Below are positions 1-5,875 of a DNA stretch of 7,606 bases, in pieces. This stretch comes from Polyangia bacterium (lineage in GTDB: Bacteria; Myxococcota_A; Polyangia; Polyangiales; Polyangiaceae), in contig JAUIKB010000250.1 in the NCBI GenBank assembly GCA_030430975.1, forward strand, positions 1-7,606, given 5' to 3'. Numbering within the stretch: position 1 is the stretch's first letter; each line of letters begins with the position of its first letter. Both the position numbers and the translations under genes were made by a program. The notes beneath the pieces are model-generated. The model was not told the DNA's origin. It saw nothing but the letters and a program-made list of their open reading frames with translations, and did not search any database.

Positions 1-659
1 AGCAACAGCAGCGATCGGTTCAGCCCGAGCGTCCGCCGCTGAGTCAGTACGATCCCGATAGCTAGACCAACCCCACCGAGGGCCGCCGTTTGCTTGGCGA
101 ATACGCCCAGGCTACAGACGGCGACCGCGGCGACCGCGACCCAGAACCGACGGACCGTCTGCAGTCGCATGGCGAGCCACAGCACGAACGTGACGTAGAG
201 CACGTGAAGGTTGTCCGGGTGCAGCACATCGGCCGTGAAGTTCCGGAACACCACGAGCGCGCCCATACCGCCGAGCAGCCAGACCACTGCCCGATGCCTC
301 AGCGATGCCTCGAGCTGTAGCCGCATCGACCGCGCTGCGAAGATCACCGCGAGCACGCCCAGTCCGGTGTTCAGTCCGCGGCAGTAACGCACATCTAGGT
401 GAAGGCCGAACGGGCGCAGCGCCGCGTACAGGATGTACTCGAGTCCCGGCGCGTACACGAAGGAGTTGAGGTCGCGGGGTGCGGTGAACACCGACAGGCC
501 GGCGTCCAGCTTGACCATGTTGGTCATGATTGGGCTTTCGGACCACATGTACAGGTCCCACGGGAACCCGACACGGCGTACGATCTGGTACAGCGTGATC
601 GCGCAGAAAGCGGCTACGACTAGCCCGAGGATACGGATCAACCAGGTCGCGCGTCCCAT
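1..659 (-). CDS. Polytopic membrane protein, probable GT-C-fold glycosyltransferase (3' part outside window)
   Basis: The frame is open from an ATG at 659 to the left edge, giving 219 codons with no stop, so the C-terminus is missing. An in-frame stop at 710-708 lies upstream and no other good start falls between, so the ATG is preferred. Visible are a short basic N-terminus and a first membrane segment (about residues 6-27), then a polar loop with acidic and aromatic residues (W34, D35, W39, E41), a YAPGLEY element (69-75), and several further hydrophobic segments (about 97-110, 123-138, 150-165, 172-188, 192-206). A first helix followed by an acidic extracytoplasmic loop and a Y-x-P-G stretch is typical of GT39/GT87-like lipid-phosphate-sugar glycosyltransferases, which modify lipids, glycans or proteins at the outer face of the cytoplasmic membrane. 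The substrate cannot be told. It lies 78 bp after the response regulator on the same strand, so it may share the transcript. The coding call is firm; the enzyme family is an inference. Confidence 0.75.
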   Translation of the reverse strand, partial: MGRATWLIRILGLVVAAFCAITLYQIVRRVGFPWDLYMWSESPIMTNMVKLDAGLSVFTAPRDLNSFVYAPGLEYILYAALRPFGLHLDVRYCRGLNTGLGVLAVIFAARSMRLQLEASLRHRAVVWLLGGMGALVVFRNFTADVLHPDNLHVLYVTFVLWLAMRLQTVRRFWVAVAAVAVCSLGVFAKQTAALGGVGLAIGIVLTQRRTLGLNRSLLL

Positions 660-737
660 GCGCCTGCACGTTACATCTTTTCGGTGTCGGACGTGGCTAT
701 GGGCGTTTCACAGTTGACACGGGGTGCCGTTCCGCCG

Positions 738-1280
738 CTACGTACGCGGCGGATACTTAGCCAGCTTCCGCTGTAGAGACCGTCGGTGGATCCTCAGACG
801 ACGCGCCGCTTCCGAGATGTTCCCTCCGCTGTCGGACAGCACGCGGTTGATGTGCTCCCACTCTGCGCGGGCCAAGGACGGTGTGGGGTGACTATCGCCA
901 ACTTCGGTGTTGGGCGGCGCCGCGTTGCGGGCGAAGGCATCCATGATGTCGTCGAAGTCCGCCGGCTTGGCGAGGTAATGGGTCGCGCCCAGTTTGATCG
1001 CGTCGATCGCGGTAGCGATGCTGCCGTAGCCCGTCAGTACAACCACCGACGTGGCGGGCTCCATGCGCTTGAGCTCTTCGACGAGGGTCAGTCCGCTGCC
1101 GCCCGGCATCTTGAGGTCGACGACCGCGAGCTCTGGAGGGTCGAGCCGCGCCTTGATCAGGGCGTCCTGCACATCGCCGGCGACCATGACTTCGAAACCC
1201 CGATCGCGGAACGCCACAGCCAGGCGGTCCCGGAAGATGTCGTCATCGTCGACTATCAGAATCGAAGGGTTGTGAGGCAT
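738..1280 (-). CDS. regA: RegA/PrrA/ActR-family redox response regulator
   Basis: This 180-residue protein has a receiver domain (about residues 5-120), a short Pro-containing hinge (about 121-135) and a C-terminal Fis-type helix-turn-helix (about 140-178). The receiver has the acidic pocket (D11-D13), the phosphoacceptor D55 in VVDLKMPGGSGL, T83 in VLTGYGSIATAI and K105 in YLAKPAD. The LTGYG and AKPAD stretches and the DNA-binding segment WEHINRV...NISEAARRLRIHRRSLQRKLAK closely follow RegA of Rhodobacter, and the length is close to the family's usual size of about 180-185. Phosphorylation by the kinase encoded just upstream (89 bp away, same strand) should drive DNA binding. In Proteobacteria this family controls respiration, photosynthesis, and carbon and nitrogen fixation according to redox state; its targets here are unknown. 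A GGAG sits about 13 nt before the ATG, a little far for an ideal ribosome binding site. The family assignment is strong, and which genes it regulates is not visible. Confidence 0.93.
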   Translation of the reverse strand: MPHNPSILIVDDDDIFRDRLAVAFRDRGFEVMVAGDVQDALIKARLDPPELAVVDLKMPGGSGLTLVEELKRMEPATSVVVLTGYGSIATAIDAIKLGATHYLAKPADFDDIMDAFARNAAPPNTEVGDSHPTPSLARAEWEHINRVLSDSGGNISEAARRLRIHRRSLQRKLAKYPPRT

Positions 1281-1369
1281 GTCGTGGCTGATACTCCAGC
1301 GAAAATATTGCGTACCGTAGGTGTGCAGACCACTGCTTGCGGCGTCAAGCTGTGGCGCGTTGTCGCAGT

Positions 1370-2704
1370 TTAAGCCTGCGAGAGCCGTTCCCGGGGGAGG
1401 CGCAGGGTGACGGCGGTTCCGCGTGGCTGGCGGCGCGCAATGATCAGCTCACCGCCCACCTGCTCGAGGATGGCGCGTGTAAGAAACAGTCCCAGCCCCA
1501 TGCCTTCGCCAGGTCGCTTCGTAGTGAAGAACGGCTCGACGGCGCGCGCGAGCACTTCTTCATCCATCCCCGCACCGCTGTCGGTCACTTGGAACTCCCA
1601 GTGCTGATCCAGCTCGACGATCAGCTGTACGCGCTGGTCGGGTTGCGACGCGTCGAGCGCGTTCTTCAACACACCGCGAATCGCTTGCGCCAAGGGCCGT
1701 TGGGGGACGACCAGCGTCTCGCCCTGCGCGGCCGCGGACACTTCCACGTCGACGCGGCCAGCCTCTCGCAGGCCGTCCAGTGCGAGATCCACCAGATCGA
1801 CGGCGCCGATACTGCGCGCAGCCTCGCCGATGCTTTCGCCAGCATCAGCCGCCATGTGCTGGAGAATCCGCCGACAGCGTTCGCATTGATCGCGAATCAG
1901 CTGAGCGTCGTCGACGAGGCGGGTGTCGCTGGTCAACTGGTCGAGTCGGCGCTCGAGTTCCTTTGAAACCAGCGCGATCGTCGACAGCGGGGATGCCAGC
2001 TCGTGAGCTGCACCGGCCGCGAGCGTAGCCAAGGCCGCGAGGCGCTGGCGTTGCGAAGCGTGTTCACGAGCACGACTGAGGGCGGTTTCGCGTAGCGCGA
2101 GGGCGCGCCGCACACGGGTCATGAAGTACACGATGCAGCTTGCGGTGAGCCCGAACGATACGAGCCGCCCGATCAGTCCCAGGTCGAGCTTCACACCGGC
2201 CAGGGTGACGATTTCTTCTAGCGGCAGGGGAACGTGATCGACAAACAACAGCCCAGAGCAGCCCAGGGCGAGCACCACCAGAGCCCACGTCCTGCCCGTG
2301 TCTAGCGTGAGCCCCGCCATCGCGATGTGAATCAAGTAGATAAAGCTAAAGGGGTTGAACGGACCACCCGTGAAGTAGAGCAACGACGTGAACAGCAGTA
2401 GATCGATCGCCATGATCGTCCCGGTTGCCTGAGGCAGACGGATATCATCTGAGGCATCGATGCCGCGCAGTACCAAATTGCTGACGAACTCGAGCGTGAT
2501 GATGGCGTACAGCGGTACGAGCGGTAGCGGAATGCCGAGGCCGAAGTGAACGGCGGCGACCGTTAGCGCTTGACCAGTGATGGCGAACCATCGCAGCCGT
2601 ACTAGCCACGAGAGGTCTAGCCGAAGCTCCTCAAGCGGTTGCGCCGTAGAATCGGACGCGCCCGTATCGACTGGCGAGATTTCAAGCTGCGAGCTGTCGA
2701 CCAT
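1370..2704 (-). CDS. regB: RegB/PrrB/ActS-family membrane redox sensor histidine kinase
   Basis: This 444-residue kinase has about six membrane segments between residues 34 and 196, a linker helix, an H-box with the phosphorylated His234 (GAAHELASPLSTIALVSKEL), and an HATPase domain. That domain shows the N-box (KNALDAS, 347-353), G1 (DSGAGM, 375-380), F-box (PFFTTK, 391-396) and G2 (GEGMGLGL, 399-406). Residues 113-119 read GGPFNPF, matching the GGxxNPF heptapeptide that in RegB is placed by a membrane helix and linked to ubiquinone sensing. Two cysteines, C274 and C277, follow the H-box; C274 lies 40 residues after His234, the same distance as RegB His225 to its redox-active Cys265. It should autophosphorylate according to quinone pool and thiol state and pass phosphate to the regulator encoded next. 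The ATG is preceded by AGGT at good spacing and begins 18 bp after the stop of the lipoprotein gene, so these two genes are probably cotranscribed. The family call is strong; the signal sensed in this organism is inferred. Confidence 0.93.
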   Translation of the reverse strand: MVDSSQLEISPVDTGASDSTAQPLEELRLDLSWLVRLRWFAITGQALTVAAVHFGLGIPLPLVPLYAIITLEFVSNLVLRGIDASDDIRLPQATGTIMAIDLLLFTSLLYFTGGPFNPFSFIYLIHIAMAGLTLDTGRTWALVVLALGCSGLLFVDHVPLPLEEIVTLAGVKLDLGLIGRLVSFGLTASCIVYFMTRVRRALALRETALSRAREHASQRQRLAALATLAAGAAHELASPLSTIALVSKELERRLDQLTSDTRLVDDAQLIRDQCERCRRILQHMAADAGESIGEAARSIGAVDLVDLALDGLREAGRVDVEVSAAAQGETLVVPQRPLAQAIRGVLKNALDASQPDQRVQLIVELDQHWEFQVTDSGAGMDEEVLARAVEPFFTTKRPGEGMGLGLFLTRAILEQVGGELIIARRQPRGTAVTLRLPRERLSQA

Positions 2705-2712
2705 GTCGCGCT

Positions 2713-2716
2713 ACCT
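2713..2716 (-). promoter_or_regulatory. Probable ribosome binding site of the sensor kinase gene
   Basis: On the minus strand AGGT sits 8 nt before the ATG at 2704, inside the 18-bp spacer after the lipoprotein stop codon. It supports this ATG as the start and suggests the kinase is translated from a transcript that also carries the lipoprotein. The match to the Shine-Dalgarno core is short. Confidence 0.4.
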
Positions 2717-2722
2717 GCAGGG

Positions 2723-3721
2723 CTACGGCGACGACCACACGTAGCCCGCTATCGACTCTTCGACATATCCGAGCCCAGCGGCGTTTGCCTTCTCGGCTGC
2801 GCTGGTCACGTACAGATGGCGACCGTTCTGGGCGTTGTACATTCGAATAAGCGGCTTGGCACCACAAGCGTTCGTATCCCCGATGTGTCCGATGCTGCCG
2901 CGATTGGCGCTCGCGCCGAGGACCTCGCAGTTGCTCGAAGTTGTGTAAAAGAACCGATTGCCGCCCTTGTCGCACTCGTAGAACGGTTTGAGTCCGGCGC
3001 TGTTGTTATCGTATAGATAAAAATAGTCGCTGTGTTCGACGACGTAACCACAGCAGCTGGCCTTGGTGGCGTCCGGATTATAGCGGTGACCGAGCGAACC
3101 TGCGAACGAGCGGTTGACGGCCGTGCGACAGTTGCCGCCTTCATCGCACTGCCCATCGCAATCGTCATCGGAGAGATTGCAGGATTCCGTCGGGGCCGAG
3201 GGGCACGTGCTCACGCACTGTGGCTCCATCGTGCATGTCGCATAGTTTTGGCATGAGTTGGGCTGCTGCGCAGAGCAAGCGCTGAACTGTCCGGCCGTAC
3301 AGGTTTCGAGTCCGGTCCCGCACATTGTGGAGCAGCTCTGGGTGACGCCTTCATCGATCGCACCGTTGCAGTTGTCGTCTTGGTTATTGCATGTCTCAGG
3401 CTGCGGGTTGCAGCCGCCTCCGACGCCTCCGGTCCCCCCGGTGCCGCCCGCAGTCGCCGTTCCACCGCTACTGGTCGAGCCGCCGGCGGCGTTCGTTCCT
3501 CCCGCCCCGCCACTCGTCCCGCCGGCTGACGTTCCTGCTGCCCCGCCGACCCAGCCGCCGCCCATGGGTACGCCCGAGCCGCCGTCACCGCTTGAGCCAC
3601 CGGTGCCACCGCCCGCGGGACCGCCACCGCCGCGGGTTTCGCCGTCGGCCGTTGTGCCGCAGCCTGCACACGCCAGGGCGAATGCAACGGTTGTGACAAG
3701 TCCGCGGCTGAGCAGTGGCAT
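2723..3721 (-). CDS. Cys-rich lipoprotein with Gly-rich linker, MopE-like motifs and DUF5648-like domain
   Basis: This 332-residue protein starts with a signal peptide ending in a lipoprotein-like Cys (ALACAGC; lipidation at C18 or C21, the latter with a non-canonical Cys at -3). A Gly/Thr/Ser-rich linker (about 31-103) follows, then a Cys/Asp-rich region (about 104-198) with ETCNNQDDNCNGAIDEG and ESCNLSDDDCDGQCDEGG, which match the putative metal-binding motif seen in MopE-like proteins. The C-terminal part (about 200-332) resembles DUF5648 repeats, with the RMYNAQNGRHLYVTSAAEK stretch and the ending GYVEESIAGYV. It is probably a surface or periplasmic lipoprotein on a flexible stalk whose Asp/Cys loops could bind metal such as calcium, or form disulfides. 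An in-frame TAG lies 9 nt before the ATG, fixing it as the first possible start; no clear Shine-Dalgarno sequence precedes it. It is the first gene of a probable operon with regB and regA. The architecture is clear from sequence; the function is unknown. Confidence 0.88.
   Translation of the reverse strand: MPLLSRGLVTTVAFALACAGCGTTADGETRGGGGPAGGGTGGSSGDGGSGVPMGGGWVGGAAGTSAGGTSGGAGGTNAAGGSTSSGGTATAGGTGGTGGVGGGCNPQPETCNNQDDNCNGAIDEGVTQSCSTMCGTGLETCTAGQFSACSAQQPNSCQNYATCTMEPQCVSTCPSAPTESCNLSDDDCDGQCDEGGNCRTAVNRSFAGSLGHRYNPDATKASCCGYVVEHSDYFYLYDNNSAGLKPFYECDKGGNRFFYTTSSNCEVLGASANRGSIGHIGDTNACGAKPLIRMYNAQNGRHLYVTSAAEKANAAGLGYVEESIAGYVWSSP
3413..3631 (-). repeat. Gly/Thr/Ser-rich low-complexity linker coding region
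   Basis: This stretch encodes residues 31-103 of the lipoprotein, made mostly of short GGTGG, GGSSG and GGAGG units without a fixed period. It works as a flexible spacer between the lipid anchor and the Cys-rich domain. The GC-rich codons also leave a proline-rich open frame on the opposite strand, which is a composition artefact. Confidence 0.7.
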
Positions 3722-3802
3722 GGGTAGCTAGCGTACCGCGGCGCGCGACCGAATGCGAAAAGCCCGGTTCCGGGGCGCCTCTCGGTGTGGTTGACTCCGC
3801 GC
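3722..3802. promoter_or_regulatory. Divergent intergenic region with promoters for both transcription units
   Basis: This 81-bp space separates the start of the lipoprotein-regB-regA unit (minus) from the start of the peptidase-roxA unit (plus), so promoters for both must lie here or just inside the coding regions. No convincing -10/-35 pair was found on either strand. It holds a GC-rich inverted repeat, GCCCGG-TT-CCGGGGC, at 3762-3776, a possible operator. If the peptidase instead starts at the upstream GTG at 3785, the region shortens to 63 bp. Confidence 0.5.
3762..3776. repeat. GC-rich inverted repeat in the divergent intergenic region
   Basis: GCCCGG (3762-3767) and CCGGGGC (3770-3776) pair as inverted arms of six bases across a two-base centre, with one extra G in the right arm. 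On the minus strand the arm is followed by TTTT, which looks terminator-like, but no minus-strand gene ends here, so an operator or chance dyad is more likely. Confidence 0.35.
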
Positions 3803-5869
3803 ATGAAATTCAGTCGTCCGGTTGTTCGGTCTCTCACCAGCAGCGTTTGTGCGCTTTCGATTGTCGCTTGTGGTGGCGGGCCGGAGCCCGGACCAGCTCA
3901 ACCGGATCCGCTTCCGACAACGCCACCGCCCAGCGCTGACGCCCAGGACGACCCACCGCTCGACACCAGCGCCGTGCCGCGAACCGCATTCAACAAACTC
4001 GCTGCCGAGCTTGCGCTCCCGTGGTTTTGGATCGCCGACGACGATGCCGACAACAAGCTGGCGGTTGACGAACTGGCGGTGCTTTGGGGCGTGTCGGACC
4101 TGCCCGCGTCACACTGGGTTGACGACGGTGAGTTCAGCGACGCCTTTGCGACCAGTTACGCTCAGCTCGCGAAGCGCCACAAAGGCGGTCCGCTTAAGCC
4201 GACCGGCGACGATGCGGCGCGGCGACTGCTCGTGCTCAAGGAGCTGAGCCAGGGGCGCCCGAGCCTGGTGCATTGGGACTTCTCGAAGCACTCAGAAGCT
4301 GACAAGGCGGTCGCGCGGAACATCATGGAGGCGGCGAGTCTCATCGAGGTGATCCATCGCAAACAGTTGGGCTCGGCCGGACTCGAGAAGAAGATCCCCG
4401 AGGATGATCCCGCGAGTCAGATGCTCTTCTATCGCAACCAGGGCCCTTGGTGCGTTGCGCCCGCTACCGAGAACAACAAGGCGTGCAATGCCATTCCCGG
4501 CGCGCCAAAGCAGGTGTCCGGTCTGTATCCTGCGGATATCCAAAAGGATCCAAAGTTCTGCGAGAGCCTGAAGAAAAAGCCGAATGGAAAGGCGCTGACG
4601 CATCAATTCCACGTGGTGACGGACGTGAAAGGCAAACTCACGCCGGTGCCGTATACCGACGCCTACGCCGCGGAGATGAAGGCGATCAGCAAGAAGCTCA
4701 AGGCGACCGCCGGCATGCTCGGTGATGACGAGAAGGCGTTTCGTGCTTATCTGCTCGCGGCTGCACAGTCGTTTCTCGACAACAACTGGAAGCCCGCCGA
4801 CGAAGCCTGGGCGAAGATGTCAGTGAATAATTCTAAGTGGTATCTCCGGATCGGTCCGGATGAGGTCTACTTCGAACCGTGCAGCCTCAAAGCCGGCTTT
4901 CATGTGAGCTTTGCTCGCATCAATCAGGACTCGCTCACGTGGCAGAAGAAGCTGGATCCGGTCAAGAACGAGATGGAGCAGGCGCTGGCTAAGCTAGCGG
5001 GACGCCCCTACAAGGCACGCGAAGTCTCGTTCAAACTACCCGATTTCATCGACATCATTCTCAACGCGGGTGACTCGCGAAACGCCCACGGAGCAACCAT
5101 CGGCCAGAGTCTTCCCAACTGGGGACCGGTGGCCAACGAGGGGCGTGGTCGGACGGTTGCGATGACCAATCTGTATTCTGACGACGACAGCAAAGCAGAG
5201 ACTCAGAAGCAGGCCGCATCGCTACTGTGTGCTGCCACGATGGACAGCCACTACACGTCTGACATGGGGCCGCAGGTAATGAGCACGGTGCTCCACGAGG
5301 CCGCTCACAACTTGGGTCCAGCGCACGAGTACAAGGTCCGTGGTAAGACCGCGCGCGAGATATTCGATGGGCCGCTGGCCAGCACGATGGAAGAACTCAA
5401 GGCTCAAACCGCGGCGCTGTTCTTTGCGGATTGGTTGGTCGAAAAGAAGCTCATCACCGAAAAGGTGGCGGCTCAAGCTCACGTGCGGGACATCGTTTGG
5501 TCATTCGGGCACATCTCGCGCGGGATGTACTCCAACACCAAAAAGCCGAAGCCTTATAGCCAGCTGGCCGCGATTCAGTTCGGCCATCTCATGAAGGCTG
5601 GTGCCATCACCTGGGAAGAAGGCGCTACGGCAAAGAACGGCAGCGACAAGGGCTGCTACCAGATTCACACCGACAAGTTCAAAGCGTCGGTGTTGAAGCT
5701 CATGAAGACCGTCGCCGCCATCAAGGGCAAAGGAGACAAGAAGGGCGCGCTGAAGCTGCGGGCCGAATTTGTCGACAAGCCAGGCGCGGTGCAGGAGCAC
5801 CTGGGACGCATCAAGGAGCGTTGGCTGCGGGCGCCGAAGACGAGCTTTGTCTATTCCGTGAAGCTGTAG
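3803..5869 (+). CDS. Lipoprotein zinc metallopeptidase, M49-like (dipeptidyl-peptidase III related), with EF-hand loop
   Basis: From the ATG at 3803 this is a 688-residue protein. The start was chosen because it gives a clean lipoprotein signal (KFSRPVVR, hydrophobic core, lipobox IVAC with Cys23); an in-frame GTG at 3785 would add six residues. A Pro-rich spacer follows the Cys. Residues 79-90 (DDDADNKLAVDE) fit an EF-hand calcium loop with acids at 1, 3, 5 and 12 and Leu at 8, though position 6 is Asn rather than Gly. The catalytic part has LHEAAHNLGPAHE with HEAAH at 498-502 (zinc ligands H498 and H502, catalytic E499), and MEELKAQTAALFF with E530/E531 as the likely third ligand. This HE..H plus EE.KA pattern matches the M49-like domain of plant Nudix hydrolase 3 and bacterial M49 relatives; classical DPP III has HELLGH and EECRAE. 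It probably cleaves peptides at the cell envelope. The roxA-like gene follows six bases after its stop. Family is well supported; substrate is unknown. Confidence 0.85.
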   Translation: MKFSRPVVRSLTSSVCALSIVACGGGPEPGPAQPDPLPTTPPPSADAQDDPPLDTSAVPRTAFNKLAAELALPWFWIADDDADNKLAVDELAVLWGVSDLPASHWVDDGEFSDAFATSYAQLAKRHKGGPLKPTGDDAARRLLVLKELSQGRPSLVHWDFSKHSEADKAVARNIMEAASLIEVIHRKQLGSAGLEKKIPEDDPASQMLFYRNQGPWCVAPATENNKACNAIPGAPKQVSGLYPADIQKDPKFCESLKKKPNGKALTHQFHVVTDVKGKLTPVPYTDAYAAEMKAISKKLKATAGMLGDDEKAFRAYLLAAAQSFLDNNWKPADEAWAKMSVNNSKWYLRIGPDEVYFEPCSLKAGFHVSFARINQDSLTWQKKLDPVKNEMEQALAKLAGRPYKAREVSFKLPDFIDIILNAGDSRNAHGATIGQSLPNWGPVANEGRGRTVAMTNLYSDDDSKAETQKQAASLLCAATMDSHYTSDMGPQVMSTVLHEAAHNLGPAHEYKVRGKTAREIFDGPLASTMEELKAQTAALFFADWLVEKKLITEKVAAQAHVRDIVWSFGHISRGMYSNTKKPKPYSQLAAIQFGHLMKAGAITWEEGATAKNGSDKGCYQIHTDKFKASVLKLMKTVAAIKGKGDKKGALKLRAEFVDKPGAVQEHLGRIKERWLRAPKTSFVYSVKL

Positions 5870-5875
5870 CCCTAC

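Noticed and set aside
112..669. 185-codon minus-strand open frame overlapping the glycosyltransferase gene
   Set aside because: Its translation is dominated by Arg, Pro, His and Ala without hydrophobic segments or motifs; the adjacent frame gives a coherent membrane protein open to the window edge.
1281..1369. RegA/RegR-type binding box in the regB-regA spacer (around GCGACAACGCGCC on the minus strand)
   Set aside because: Several mismatches to the published half-site patterns; in GC-rich DNA such partial matches are expected by chance.
786..1373. Long plus-strand frame opposite the response regulator
   Set aside because: It is antisense to a clearly conserved regulator gene and shows no recognisable domain; open because of high GC content.
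3258..3731. Proline-rich plus-strand frame (PPVPPV repeats)
   Set aside because: It is the reverse complement of Gly/Thr codons in the lipoprotein linker, a composition effect.
3744..3776. Intrinsic terminator on the minus strand (GC stem followed by TTTT)
   Set aside because: No minus-strand gene ends there, the loop is only two bases and the T-run is short.
3211..3837. 208-codon minus-strand frame over the lipoprotein 5' end and the divergent region
   Set aside because: Arg/Ala/Pro-rich shadow of the lipoprotein linker; the frame with signal peptide, Cys motifs and DUF5648-like tail is the real one.
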